This document shows positions 22,244-31,200 of a stretch of DNA of 64,000 bases, in pieces. A program made the position numbers and the translations under genes. Every line of letters begins with the position of its first letter. Positions within the stretch are counted from its first letter, which is position 1. Source of the DNA: Pseudarthrobacter sulfonivorans (GTDB lineage Bacteria; Actinomycetota; Actinomycetes; Actinomycetales; Micrococcaceae); NCBI RefSeq assembly GCF_001484605.1, contig NZ_CP013747.1:4340001-4404000 (forward strand), read 5' to 3'. A model generated the notes under the pieces. The model ran no database searches. It was not told the origin of the DNA and was given only the letters and a program-made list of their open reading frames with translations.

Positions 22244-22270
22244 GGCCGGCACCCCGTCAGGGTGCCGGCC
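22244..22270 (+). terminator. Intrinsic terminator of ettA
   Basis: Perfect 11-bp arms at 22244-22254 and 22260-22270 with a five-base loop, followed by TTTCT. Confidence 0.88.
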
Positions 22271-22335
22271 TTTCTGCTGCCTGCCGGAAGCCAGTCAGCC
22301 CGCTCTGCCAGCCGGCTTAGTCAGCCCGCTCAGCC

Positions 22336-23316
22336 TCAGTTCCGCCCGGCCTTGCGGATCTGGTGCTCCATGACTTTGGACTGGAACGCGCCAACTACTT
22401 TGTTTTTCAGGTCGGTGGGAACCCGGACCATGCCCTCCTGCGCCACCGAGGCAACGTGCTGCCCGGCCCGGTTGAAAATTTTGCCCGTTGCGAGGCCGCG
22501 GGCTCCCTGGGCGCTGGGGGATTCCTGGACGTAGAGCAGCCATTCGTCCACCCGGGCGGGACGGTGCCACCACATGGCGTGGTCGAGGCTGGCGACACTC
22601 ATGCCGGGCGTGATCCAGCTCAGCCCGTGGCGGCGCAGGATGGATTCCAGCAGCGTGTAGTCGCTGGCGTAGGCCAGGGCGGCCCGGTGCAGGTTTGAGT
22701 CATCGGGCATGGGCCCGAACGTCTTCATCCAGACGGCGTTCCGGGCCTCCTTCTTGCCTTTGGCCGAAACGTACAGCGGCGGGTCGACGTGCCTGATGTC
22801 AAAGGGCCGCTCGTAAGCCCAGTGCTGGGCGATGGGGTGGTCGAACTTGCCCAGCAGGTCGGCCGTGCTCGGCAGCGACTCAGGATCGGGAATCCCGGCG
22901 GGCATCTTGGATTCGTGGTCGAGGCCTTCGTCCAGGTCCTGGAAGGACGCGATCATTGAAAGGATGGGCACCCCTTCCTGGTAGGCATGGACACGCCTCG
23001 CCGAAAAGGACCGGCCGTCACGCAGGCGCTGGACACCGAACGTGATGGGCTTGTTGGCGTCGCCGGGCCGGAGGAAATAGCCATGCATGGAATGGACAAA
23101 CCGTTCCGGGTCCACCGTCTTCATGGAAGCGACCAGCGACTGGGCCAGCACCTGGCCGCCGAACACACGCTGCCGGGGCTGCTGCTGCGATGGGCCAAGG
23201 AAGATGTCCTCATCCGTCCGGGCGCCCTCAAGCTCACCAAGGTCAAGGAGCTGGATGAGCGTTTCGGTGGGGTCGCCGCTGGGTGGCGCCAGCAGTCCGG
23301 GTTCGGCTTCAGTCAT
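22336..23316 (-). CDS. tesB: Acyl-CoA thioesterase II (TesB family)
   Basis: 326 residues, a double hot-dog protein. Landmarks are RVFGGQVLAQSLVAS near residue 50, the SMHGYFLRPGD segment, SFSARRVHAYQEGVPI, then in the second half VASLDHAMWWHRPARVDEWL (with catalytic Asp) and the closing QGARGLATGKIFNRAGQHVA. It hydrolyses medium and long acyl-CoA to free acid and CoA in the cytoplasm. The ATG has no ribosome binding site and follows a good promoter by six bases, so the message looks leaderless. Divergent from the 218-residue gene. Confidence 0.92.
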   Translation of the reverse strand: MTEAEPGLLAPPSGDPTETLIQLLDLGELEGARTDEDIFLGPSQQQPRQRVFGGQVLAQSLVASMKTVDPERFVHSMHGYFLRPGDANKPITFGVQRLRDGRSFSARRVHAYQEGVPILSMIASFQDLDEGLDHESKMPAGIPDPESLPSTADLLGKFDHPIAQHWAYERPFDIRHVDPPLYVSAKGKKEARNAVWMKTFGPMPDDSNLHRAALAYASDYTLLESILRRHGLSWITPGMSVASLDHAMWWHRPARVDEWLLYVQESPSAQGARGLATGKIFNRAGQHVASVAQEGMVRVPTDLKNKVVGAFQSKVMEHQIRKAGRN

Positions 23317-23322
23317 GGATTG

Positions 23323-23351
23323 ACTCTAGACGTCGCCCCGCCGCTGCTCAA
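23323..23351 (-). promoter_or_regulatory. tesB promoter, leaderless
   Basis: On the minus strand -35 TTGAGC (23346-23351), a 17-base spacer and -10 TAGAGT (23323-23328) lie six bases before the ATG at 23316. Confidence 0.55.
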
Positions 23352-23379
23352 CCAAGCTTCAGCCGGTAGTGTTCTTAAT

Positions 23380-24036
23380 GTGTCTGACCTACTTACGAAG
23401 TCCTTCCGGTTCGCCGATCCGCGTGATCTCGCCGATCTGCGAACATTCACCACCCGTGCCAAGACGGTCGACGACGGCGCCATCCGGCTTCAGGCCGCAG
23501 GTTCCGTTCTCGCGGCCTACGTGTGCGTTCTGCGGCCCCGCCTGCTGGGCGAATCCACCCCCACCATCCTGGGCCTGCGGACCATGGCGCTGGCGGAACC
23601 TTCCGCGATTGACGTGACGGTACCGCTCTCAGCCGTCCTTGACCGGCTTGCCAGGGCAGGGGAGGACGACGTCGAGCTGCCGGTTCCGCCGTCCACCGTC
23701 ACCGAATCGTGGACAGGCGTCGGCGCACCGCGCACCGGCTGGGAACTGGTGGGTGCGTTGTCGGATGCCGAACTCCGGCGGGCGGCCGAAGCCGGCATCA
23801 CCGAAGTGGCGGGCATCATGCCCGCCCAGCCGGGGGCGCTGATCGTCAACAACGCACGCGCCGCTGTTTGGGGCCGGGCCCTTGATGACTCCGGCCTTCC
23901 GGCAGGAGCCGCCTTCGCGGCCCTCACCCTGGGATTCCTCGCAGACGCGGACCAGAAGCTGTACCGGGCGGGCCGTTGGTTCCGCCTCAGTGGTCCACGC
24001 GGCCACGTCCTGGCACGCACCGGCAGCGGCCTCTAA
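23380..24036 (+). CDS. Conserved actinobacterial protein of unknown function
   Basis: 218 residues from the GTG at 23380. The open frame extends back to 22987 but that part is antisense to tesB. TAGTGT seven bases upstream of the GTG and the lack of a ribosome binding site suggest a leaderless start. The N-terminal part (LTKSFRFADPRDLADLRTFT, IRLQAAGSVLAAYVCVLRPR) leads to an Ala/Leu-rich body and ends with FRLSGPRGHVLARTGSGL. No catalytic motif is recognised; it looks like a cytoplasmic protein conserved in Micrococcaceae. Confidence 0.72.
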   Translation: MSDLLTKSFRFADPRDLADLRTFTTRAKTVDDGAIRLQAAGSVLAAYVCVLRPRLLGESTPTILGLRTMALAEPSAIDVTVPLSAVLDRLARAGEDDVELPVPPSTVTESWTGVGAPRTGWELVGALSDAELRRAAEAGITEVAGIMPAQPGALIVNNARAAVWGRALDDSGLPAGAAFAALTLGFLADADQKLYRAGRWFRLSGPRGHVLARTGSGL

Positions 24037-24088
24037 AACCCGGCCAGCCGCCGTCGTACGCGCCCATTCGCTAAGCCCGAAGGCCGCG

Positions 24089-24541
24089 TCACGCCTCCGA
24101 CGGGCTGTTCACCATGGACAGCGCGGCGCGTTCCATGTAGTCCCAGAGTGTTCCCTCGTACAAGGGTGGCAGTTCCAGGGCATCGACAGCGGTCCGCATG
24201 TGGAACAGCCAGCGGTCCTTGGCCTCCGGCGTGACCCGGAACGGTATGTGGCGCATCCGCAGGCGCGGGTGGCCACGCTCCTCGCCGTACGTGGTGGGCC
24301 CGCCCCAGTACTGCTCCAGGAACATCAGGAACCGCCGCTTGGCCGGCTCGAGGTCCTCCTCCGGGTACATCGGGCGCAGCAGCGGGTCAGTGGCGACGCC
24401 GTCGTAGAAGACATCGATCAGCTTAGCGAACGTGTTGTGTCCGCCCACGGAGTCGTAGAAGTTGTCCGTATAGCCGGGCTGGCTGAAGGGATCGTTCTGC
24501 ATGAGCTGGCGTGGCTGCTGCGGCTCGGCGGGTATGGTCAT
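24089..24541 (-). CDS. Truncated haemoglobin, group II
   Basis: 150 residues from ATG 24541, with GGAG upstream. The globin part starts at about residue 25: FYDSVGGHNTFAKLIDVFYD, TDPLLRPMYPEEDLEPAKRR, FLMFLEQYWGGPTTYGEERG, then HPRLRMRHIPFRV with the proximal His in LRMRH, and the Trp of the G helix (DRWLFHMRTAV). These match group II (GlbO-like) haemoglobins that bind O2 or NO and may protect against nitrosative or oxidative stress. Confidence 0.9.
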   Translation of the reverse strand: MTIPAEPQQPRQLMQNDPFSQPGYTDNFYDSVGGHNTFAKLIDVFYDGVATDPLLRPMYPEEDLEPAKRRFLMFLEQYWGGPTTYGEERGHPRLRMRHIPFRVTPEAKDRWLFHMRTAVDALELPPLYEGTLWDYMERAALSMVNSPSEA

Positions 24542-24545
24542 GTTT

Positions 24546-25238
24546 CTATTCTCCGGCCTTTTGCTCAGTCTTTTTCGCCTCGGTGGCGGGCGCACTCAGG
24601 GCAGTGTCCTGCTCGGCGATTGGCGAGTCCGGCACCGGCACGTAGTTGCCCTGCGAACGGTTGCCCACCCGAAGGATCTCGCCATTGCGGAGGTACCAGA
24701 CGGCGCCGTCCTCCGAGCGGACCCGGGTGATGCGCAGCCCCATGGACTCGACCACGCCCACCACCTCGCTGGTTTCGATGACGTCGCCGATCCCGTACTG
24801 GTCCTCGATGGTGATGAAGATGCCGGCAAGGAAGTCGCGGATCAGCTGCTGGGCGCCAAAACCAATGGCGATACCCAGGATTCCCACGCTGGTCAGCAGC
24901 GGGGCGATGTCGATGTCCAGGTTCTGCAGGACATACATGGTGGTGATCACGGCCACCAGAACTCCGACGATGCTGTTGAGCAGGGAACCGATGGTTTCCG
25001 CCCGCTGCACGCGGCGCTCGTGATCCAAAGCCCGCAGGGCGGGGGCAACCCACTTGAAGTGCGGTTTCTTGAAGAAATTGGTGCCCGCAGCCACGCGCTT
25101 GCTGATCCGGGAAATCACGAAGGTGGCCACCAGCCATATCGCGATTCCGACGCCAAGGCTGATCGCGATGCCCGTGACGCTGACGCCGTCGGGCTGCGAG
25201 GTGAGGGGCGGGGGTGTAAGCGACATCGTGCTGAACAT
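24546..25238 (-). CDS. MscS-family mechanosensitive channel
   Basis: 230 residues from ATG 25238 with AAGGAG ten bases upstream; a longer frame to 25316 lacks a better signal. One N-terminal membrane helix (GIAISLGVGIAIWLVATFVI), a second (SIVGVLVAVITTMYVLQNLD), then the pore helix LLTSVGILGIAIGFGAQQLI and the MscS beta domain (DFLAGIFITIEDQYGIGDVI). Small relative to E. coli MscS because the cytoplasmic cage is short. It releases solutes on hypo-osmotic shock. It ends four bases before the haemoglobin start, so the two may be co-transcribed. Confidence 0.9.
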   Translation of the reverse strand: MFSTMSLTPPPLTSQPDGVSVTGIAISLGVGIAIWLVATFVISRISKRVAAGTNFFKKPHFKWVAPALRALDHERRVQRAETIGSLLNSIVGVLVAVITTMYVLQNLDIDIAPLLTSVGILGIAIGFGAQQLIRDFLAGIFITIEDQYGIGDVIETSEVVGVVESMGLRITRVRSEDGAVWYLRNGEILRVGNRSQGNYVPVPDSPIAEQDTALSAPATEAKKTEQKAGE

Positions 25239-25359
25239 AGAGGTAAAACTCCTTGGGGGGTCACCGGCGGCGGCCGGGGGATGACGTCGGCCCATGCACA
25301 GGTTCGCCCGCGGCATAAGGCTCTATTCCCTTTCAACCCTAGCGCCGTAGCGTGTCCCC

Positions 25360-26352
25360 ATGCGCATCCTCATTCTGGGCGGAACCGCCTTTCTCTCCGC
25401 TGAAATCGCCCGGCAGGCCGTTTCCGCAGGTCACGCAGTCACTTGCCTGGCCCGCGGGTCCGCGACGGAACCGCCAGACGGCGTCCAGTGGGTAAAAGCG
25501 GACCGTTCACTCGGCGCGAACAGCTACGCACAGGTGGCACGGGACTGGGATGCGGTGATTGACGTGGCCCGAGATCCTGTCCCGGCCAAGGAGGCGCTGA
25601 CCGCCCTGGCGCATCGGACCAGCCACTGGACGTTTGTGTCCAGCTGCTCCGTCTATGCGGACGCTTCGACGCCGGGAGCTGCTGAGGACGCCGCACTCCT
25701 GGCCCCCTTGCCGGCCGGCACGGAATCCACTCCGGAGAACTATGGGGAATCCAAGTCTGCGATTGAACAGGCAACCCTGGAAGCCGCAGGGGACAGGGCG
25801 CACCTCTGCCGCGCCGGCCTGATCGGCGGCCCCGGCGACGGAACGGACCGGTACGGTTACTGGCCCGCAAGGTTCGCAAGGGACAACGGCCCTGCCGTGG
25901 TCCCGGCCATCGCCGGCCACGCCACGCAGGTCATTGATGTCCGGGACCTCGCGGCCTGGGTTCTCGATGCTGCCCAGCGCGGGGTGACAGGGCCGCTGAA
26001 CGCTGTGGGGGACCACGTGCCCTTTGGCGAGTACCTGGAGGTGGCCAAAGCAGTGGCCGGGTATCGGGGTGAGGTCTTCAGCGCACCGGAGGATTGGCTC
26101 CTGGAACAAGGGATCGACTACTGGGCCGGACCGGGTTCCCTCCCGCTGTGGCTGCCGCCCGGCCACGAGGGGTTCTGCGACCGCAGCAACCACGCCGCCA
26201 GGGCCGCCGGATTGGCCATAAGACCCTGGCAGGAAACGCTGGCGGCCACCCTGGAGGACGAACGCCGCCGCGGCCTGGACCGCCCCCGCAAGGCAGGGCT
26301 CACGCCCGCCACCGAAACACGGCTGGCAGAGGAGCTTGTTCGAAGCCGCTGA
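25360..26352 (+). CDS. NAD-dependent epimerase/dehydratase family protein
   Basis: 330 residues. The N-terminal Rossmann motif ILILGGTAFLSAEIARQAV is of atypical extended-SDR type (GGTxFLS). VSSCSVYAD holds the substrate-side Ser, and ENYGESKSAIEQA holds the Tyr and Lys of YxxxK. The C-terminal part binds the substrate (DYWAGPGSLPLWLPPGHEGF). It resembles NAD-dependent reductases of the RNA/sugar epimerase superfamily; the substrate is not known. It converges on the osmC gene across a perfect inverted repeat. Confidence 0.82.
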   Translation: MRILILGGTAFLSAEIARQAVSAGHAVTCLARGSATEPPDGVQWVKADRSLGANSYAQVARDWDAVIDVARDPVPAKEALTALAHRTSHWTFVSSCSVYADASTPGAAEDAALLAPLPAGTESTPENYGESKSAIEQATLEAAGDRAHLCRAGLIGGPGDGTDRYGYWPARFARDNGPAVVPAIAGHATQVIDVRDLAAWVLDAAQRGVTGPLNAVGDHVPFGEYLEVAKAVAGYRGEVFSAPEDWLLEQGIDYWAGPGSLPLWLPPGHEGFCDRSNHAARAAGLAIRPWQETLAATLEDERRRGLDRPRKAGLTPATETRLAEELVRSR

Positions 26353-26390
26353 GTCCGGCCGAGCGCGAACTGAAGCACCCCACCCATGTA

Positions 26391-26440
26391 GGTCGCACTA
26401 ACTGTCGTTATGACCTCCCATAACGACAGTTAGTGCGACC
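26391..26440. repeat. Perfect 22-bp inverted repeat (REP-like), convergent gap
   Basis: Arms 26391-26412 and 26419-26440 are exactly complementary over 22 bp with a six-base loop (ACCTCC). The stem starts GGTCGCACTAACTGTC. It lies between two convergent genes and could stop transcription from both sides, but the long conserved-looking stem also fits a REP-type intergenic element. Confidence 0.8.
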
Positions 26441-26450
26441 CAGTTGGGTC

Positions 26451-26924
26451 TCAGGCCACCTCGGTCACGGGTGAATGATGCACGGGGAAGTTGACGCTGC
26501 GGGCGATGAAACAGACCGCGTTGGCTTCGCGGTGAAGCTGTTCCGCGAGATCCACGTGGGCCGCGTCCTCCACGGTCACCCGCGGGTTCAGCGTGACGGA
26601 CTCGAACTGTCCGCTGCCGTCGCGGTTCAGCCGCATCACACCGGTGGCGTCGTCCTGATAGTCGGTCACCACCACCCCGTGCTTCACCGCCACGTGCAGG
26701 AACGACAGCATGTGGCACTGCGCCAGCGCCGCCAGGAGCAGCTGCTCCGGGTTGTAGCGGTCACGGTCCCCATGGAACGTCGGATCGGCGGAACCGGGCA
26801 GGACCGGCAGCCCGGGGATCCGGATGTCGTGGTCCCGTGAGTAGCCCCGGTACGACGACGTGCCGTTACCCAGGTTGCCGGTCCACTGCACCGTCAGGGA
26901 ATAGTGGTGCTCGCCCAGGCCCAT
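26451..26924 (-). CDS. OsmC/Ohr-family peroxiredoxin-like protein
   Basis: 157 residues. The two family Cys are present: PEQLLLAALAQCHMLSFLHV (first Cys) and the C-terminal ANAVCFIARSVNFPV (second). The Arg/Glu region lies near RYNPEQ. OsmC-like proteins reduce organic hydroperoxides using thiols; in actinobacteria mycothiol or lipoyl partners are likely. It is nine bases downstream of pepN and probably co-transcribed. Confidence 0.88.
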   Translation of the reverse strand: MGLGEHHYSLTVQWTGNLGNGTSSYRGYSRDHDIRIPGLPVLPGSADPTFHGDRDRYNPEQLLLAALAQCHMLSFLHVAVKHGVVVTDYQDDATGVMRLNRDGSGQFESVTLNPRVTVEDAAHVDLAEQLHREANAVCFIARSVNFPVHHSPVTEVA

Positions 26925-26933
26925 GGCGCCGGC

Positions 26934-29501
26934 CTAGGCTTCGCCCGGCAGCACGTCGGCCGCGCGTGCCCGCAACGCCCGGGCCACGCCGTCCCGGTTT
27001 TCCAGCATCATGCGGCGCAGGGCGGCGCTGTCGGCCGGAAGGCCGGCGAGGAAAACATCTGTCCGGTCCACCGTTGCCTGCGTGGTCAGCAGTGCCGGGT
27101 AAAGCCCGACGACGATCTGCTGGGCGAGTGCGTGTGTGCGGTTTGCCACGATCCCGGGAACAGCCTCGAAGTACTTTTCCGCGTACGGCTCCAGCAGCGA
27201 ACGGTCCAGCACGCGCATAAAGCCTGAGACCGCTGAACCCTGGAGCGCATTGGAGAGTTCTCCCGTGACCACGACCGAGTCCCACGCGGCGGCCTTGGCA
27301 TCGGGCGTGGGGATCGCGGCTTTCGCAAGAGCCGCGGCGTTCTGTCCGCTCGCGGTGTTGTCGCGCTCCAGTTCGGCATCGATCTGTGCCTGGCCCCGCC
27401 GGCCACCGGCCACCAGGGACGCCAGCAGCTCCCAGCGGAGGTCCTGGTCCACGGCCAGCCCGTCCAAGGTCGCCGTGCCATCCAGGAGCTCGGCGACGGT
27501 GTCCAGCTGGCCCGGGCTGCCGGCCAACAGGGCAAACGACTTCACAAACTGCAGCTGGGCGTCGGACCCGCCAAGTGCTGCACTGGCAAGCTCCCACAGC
27601 GTGTCCACGGCGGTGACCGTTGTGGCCTCGCGGTGCTCCTCGGCCACATAGAAGTTCAGCGTGGTGGCCAGCTGGCGCAGCTGGACCAGGATCACCGAAG
27701 AATCCGATTCCGCGGCCACGTTGGCCAGGATCAGCTCCACATACCGGCGCGCCGGGGACTCGCCATCGCGGGCGGCGTCCCAGGCGGAGTTCCACACCAG
27801 GGTTCGCGGCAGGCTCTCGCTGAAGTCCTTCAGGTGCGCCGTTGCCGTGGCGAGGGACTTCTCGTCCAACCGGACTTTCGCGTAGGCGAGGTCGTCGTCG
27901 TTGACCAGGATCAGGTCAGGCTGGGCCAGGCCCGCCAGCTCCGGAACCTCGGTGCGCTCGCCGTCGACGTCGAGCTCCTCGCGGTGCACGCGCTCCAGCT
28001 TGCCCGCGCTGTTCAGGTTGTAGAACCCGACGGCGAGCCGGTGCGGACGGATGGTGGGCCACTCCTCGACGGCTGACTGCACGATGGTGAAGGATGTCAG
28101 CGTCCCGGAGCCGTCCACGGCGAGCTCCGGCTTGAGGGTGTTGACGCCGGCGGTCTCCAGCCAGAGGCGGCCCCACTGGTCCAGGTCGCGGCCGCTGGCC
28201 TTCTCCAACTCGACCATGAGGTCGCTGAGTTCGGTGTTCTGCCAGGCGTGCTTGGCGAAGTACTCCCGGACCCCGGCCATAAACTGCTCCGGCCCCACCC
28301 ACGCCACCAACTGGCGCAGGACAGACGCGCCCTTGGCGTAGGTGATGCCGTCGAAGTTGACCTCCACGTCCTGCAGGTCGCTGATGTCGGCGAAGATCGG
28401 GTGCGTCGTGGGCAGCTGGTCCTGGCGGTAGGCCCAGGACTTCTCCACCGAGGCGAAAGTTGTCCACGCGCTCGTGAAGGACGTGTTTTCCACGGCCGCG
28501 AGGTGGGACATGTATTCGGCGAAGGATTCGTTGAGCCAGAGGTCGTTCCACCAGCGCATGGTCACCAGGTCGCCGAACCACATGTGGGCGAGTTCGTGCA
28601 GCACGGTGATGGCCCGGCGCTCGATCTGGGCCCCGGTCACCTTGCTCCGGAAAACGTAGCCTTCCAGGATGGTCACCGCGCCGGCATTCTCCATGGCGCC
28701 CGCGTTGAACTCGGGCACAAAGAGCTGGTCGTACTTCTCGAACGGGTACGGGAAGCCGAACTGCGCCTCGAAGAATTCGAAGCCCTGGCGGGTCAGGTCA
28801 AAGACGTTGTCCGCGTCGAGATATTGCATCAGGGACTTCCGGGCAAAAACTCCCAGCGGGATCACGCGGCCGTCGGAACTGGCCACTTCGCTGCGGACCG
28901 ACTGGTACGGGCCGGCGATCAGGGCGGTGACGTAGGAGGACAGCCGCGGTGTGGGGGTGAACGTCCAGACGGAGCGGGCGCCGCCGTCGTCCCCTGGTGT
29001 GGCTTCCACCGGGGCAGGGGTGGGGGAGTTGGAGATGACATCCCAGTGCGACGGCGCGGTGACCGTGAATCTGAAGGTGCCCTTGAGGTCGGGCTGCTCA
29101 AACACCGCGAACATCCGGCGCGAATCGGGAACCTCGAACTGGGTGTACAGGTACACCTCGTGGTCCACCGGATCCACAAAGCGGTGCAGGCCTTCGCCGG
29201 TGTTCATGTACGGCGCGTCGGCCACCACCGTGAGCTCGTTGGCCGCCGCCAGGTCCGGCAACTGGATCCGGATACCGTCGGACACTGCCGCAGGGTCCAG
29301 GGCGTGCCCATTGAGCGTGACGGTGTGCACGGCGTGCGTTACGGCGTCGATGAATGTGGTGGAACCCGGCACTGCCGTGAACTTCACCGTGGTGGTGGTC
29401 CCGAAGACCTTCCCGCCCCTGGTCAGGTCGAGGATGACATCGTAGGAGTCAACGTTGATGAGTGCGGCACGCTCGCGGGCTTCGGCGCGAGTCAGGTTCA
29501 T
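26934..29501 (-). CDS. pepN: Aminopeptidase N (M1 family)
   Basis: 855 residues from ATG 29501, the usual actinobacterial length; an in-frame extension to 29648 has a non-typical N-terminus and is not favoured. The exopeptidase motif GAMENAG and the zinc motif HELAHMWFGD (with the downstream Glu in NESFAEYM) are intact. The C-terminal ERAP1-like helical domain follows. It removes N-terminal residues from peptides in the cytoplasm. The protein starts NLTRAEARERAALINVDSYD. Confidence 0.93.
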   Translation of the reverse strand: MNLTRAEARERAALINVDSYDVILDLTRGGKVFGTTTTVKFTAVPGSTTFIDAVTHAVHTVTLNGHALDPAAVSDGIRIQLPDLAAANELTVVADAPYMNTGEGLHRFVDPVDHEVYLYTQFEVPDSRRMFAVFEQPDLKGTFRFTVTAPSHWDVISNSPTPAPVEATPGDDGGARSVWTFTPTPRLSSYVTALIAGPYQSVRSEVASSDGRVIPLGVFARKSLMQYLDADNVFDLTRQGFEFFEAQFGFPYPFEKYDQLFVPEFNAGAMENAGAVTILEGYVFRSKVTGAQIERRAITVLHELAHMWFGDLVTMRWWNDLWLNESFAEYMSHLAAVENTSFTSAWTTFASVEKSWAYRQDQLPTTHPIFADISDLQDVEVNFDGITYAKGASVLRQLVAWVGPEQFMAGVREYFAKHAWQNTELSDLMVELEKASGRDLDQWGRLWLETAGVNTLKPELAVDGSGTLTSFTIVQSAVEEWPTIRPHRLAVGFYNLNSAGKLERVHREELDVDGERTEVPELAGLAQPDLILVNDDDLAYAKVRLDEKSLATATAHLKDFSESLPRTLVWNSAWDAARDGESPARRYVELILANVAAESDSSVILVQLRQLATTLNFYVAEEHREATTVTAVDTLWELASAALGGSDAQLQFVKSFALLAGSPGQLDTVAELLDGTATLDGLAVDQDLRWELLASLVAGGRRGQAQIDAELERDNTASGQNAAALAKAAIPTPDAKAAAWDSVVVTGELSNALQGSAVSGFMRVLDRSLLEPYAEKYFEAVPGIVANRTHALAQQIVVGLYPALLTTQATVDRTDVFLAGLPADSAALRRMMLENRDGVARALRARAADVLPGEA

Positions 29502-29611
29502 ACCTGGCAAGTGGGGCCTCCAGAAGGGGTTGCGGTTGCCGGCGGGCGGTGGCCTGCAGCGGCACAGTGAAGTCATTCTGTCACGGCCTCCGGCGGGAGT
29601 AGCGTTAATGC

Positions 29612-30628
29612 ATGGGAAAGTTCCGGGATTCGGTGGACACCAAGGCACTGCGCTTCGCCGTCGGCTTTCCCATGGTCCTGGCGGCGGCTTTTGTGTTCTG
29701 TGCCTTCTTGCTGCGTCCCGATCTTCCGGACCCCGTAGCCATCAGCTGGACGGCCGACGGCGGCGCCTCCTTTGCCCCGTTCGGCGCCTATGCGGCCGGC
29801 GGCGCGCTGCTTATCATCGCCTCAGGCTGGCTGGTGATGTTCCAGGCGGCACCGCTGTCCCGGCCCGCTGTGATGCGCCGGATCATGATGGGGACGGGAC
29901 TGTTCCTGAGCCTGTTCATCACCAGCGTCCTGGCGGCCGGGCTGGTGGGGCAGGCCGGCCTCGCGGACGCCCGGGAGTCCCAGGTGGATCTCACGGTTCT
30001 CGCATTGGGCAGCGGGGCGGCCTTGTCGCTGGGTGTCATCATGGGCTTCGTGTTCAAGGCCGACCGGCAGTGGTCGCTTGACGATGACCGGGCCCTGGAG
30101 CGGGCCCTCGCCCGCGAGCTTGACCCGGAGCTTGCGGGGGACACGTTCCGGATGTGGGTGCACGCCCGCAGCTCGGTCTTTGTGATGATCGCGGTGGCAA
30201 GCCTGTTCCCGGCCGCGCTGATCGCTGTGGCGCTGCCCTGGCTCGGGGCCCTGGTGGCTGCCCTCGCTGTGGTGGCCGCTGCTTTCCTCTGCGCCCGCGT
30301 CAAGGCCGATCGCCGCGGCCTGCGTGTCCTGGTGGCCGGAGTGCTGCCGGTCATGGATGTGCCGGCGGCCGCGATCTCCACCGCAAGTGCCGCGGACGTC
30401 CGCGCCGCCGACTACGGCGGGTGGGGCTACCGCAACCACAGCGGCACCGCCGCGATGCTGGTCAGCAGCGGGCCCGCCGTCGTCGTGCATCAAACCGACG
30501 GGCGCAACCTTGCGGTCAGCGGCGGCAGCCCGGCATCCGCGGCCCGGCTGGCGGAAGTCCTGACCCGGGTGGCTGCCAGGGCGCACGGGGGCACTTCCGG
30601 CGAACGCGCGCCGGAGTCTGAGTCCTAG
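29612..30628 (+). CDS. DUF1648-like multi-pass membrane protein
   Basis: 338 residues. The N-terminal membrane helix is followed by DPVAISWTADGGASFAP, which is the short loop that marks DUF1648 proteins. Further helices lie at about residues 55-75, 88-110, 128-150 and 190-235 (MIAVASLFPAALIAVALPWL). The C-terminal 100 residues are soluble and contain GGWGYRNHSGTAAMLVSSGP. Function unknown; the family is found in regulators and transport-like proteins. Divergent from pepN. Confidence 0.78.
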   Translation: MGKFRDSVDTKALRFAVGFPMVLAAAFVFCAFLLRPDLPDPVAISWTADGGASFAPFGAYAAGGALLIIASGWLVMFQAAPLSRPAVMRRIMMGTGLFLSLFITSVLAAGLVGQAGLADARESQVDLTVLALGSGAALSLGVIMGFVFKADRQWSLDDDRALERALARELDPELAGDTFRMWVHARSSVFVMIAVASLFPAALIAVALPWLGALVAALAVVAAAFLCARVKADRRGLRVLVAGVLPVMDVPAAAISTASAADVRAADYGGWGYRNHSGTAAMLVSSGPAVVVHQTDGRNLAVSGGSPASAARLAEVLTRVAARAHGGTSGERAPESES

Positions 30629-30705
30629 TAACCTTGTCCCTGATGATCTGACCCTGGCCTGAACCAGCACTGCTGGCCCTGGCGCCGAAACGAACGGATA
30701 TTGCT

Positions 30706-31200
30706 GTGACTTCTTCCCCTGCCTTCCCGCGGGTACACATCGCCACCGACCACGCAGGCATGGAACTCAGCGCCCACCTGGTCAGCCACCTCACGGCCAA
30801 GGGCTACGACGTGGTGGACCACGGCCCCAAGGAATACGACGCCCTGGACGACTACCCGTCCTTCTGCATCAACGCAGCGCTCGCCGTCGTCGCTGACCAG
30901 CAGACAGGAATCCACGCCCTGGGCATCGTCCTGGGCGGCTCGGGCAACGGTGAGCAGATCGCCGCCAACAAGGTCAAGGGGGTCCGCGCAGCCCTCGCCT
31001 GGAACCACTCCACCGCAACTTTGGCACGCGAACACAACGACGCCAACGTGGTGGCCGTGGGCGGCCGCCAGCACACTGTCGAAGAAGCAACCGAACTGAT
31101 CGAGGCGTTCCTGGCTGAGCCCTTCAGCAACGACGAAAGGCACGTCCGCCGCATCGGCAAGATCGCGGCTTACGAAACCACCGGCGAGGTCATCGAGTAG
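30706..31200 (+). CDS. rpiB: Ribose-5-phosphate isomerase B
   Basis: 164 residues from a GTG. Landmarks are HIATDHAGMELSAHLVSHL, VVDHGP, the phosphate-binding loop GGSGNGEQIAANKVKGVRAA and the C-terminal NDERHVRRIGKI. It interconverts ribose 5-phosphate and ribulose 5-phosphate in the pentose phosphate pathway. The stop overlaps the GTG of the next gene, so the glycosylase is coupled to it, a common actinobacterial pairing. Confidence 0.94.
   Translation: MTSSPAFPRVHIATDHAGMELSAHLVSHLTAKGYDVVDHGPKEYDALDDYPSFCINAALAVVADQQTGIHALGIVLGGSGNGEQIAANKVKGVRAALAWNHSTATLAREHNDANVVAVGGRQHTVEEATELIEAFLAEPFSNDERHVRRIGKIAAYETTGEVIE

Noticed and set aside
22987..23379. N-terminal extension of the 218-residue gene
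   Set aside because: This part is antisense to tesB; the GTG at 23380 with its upstream -10 box is a better start.
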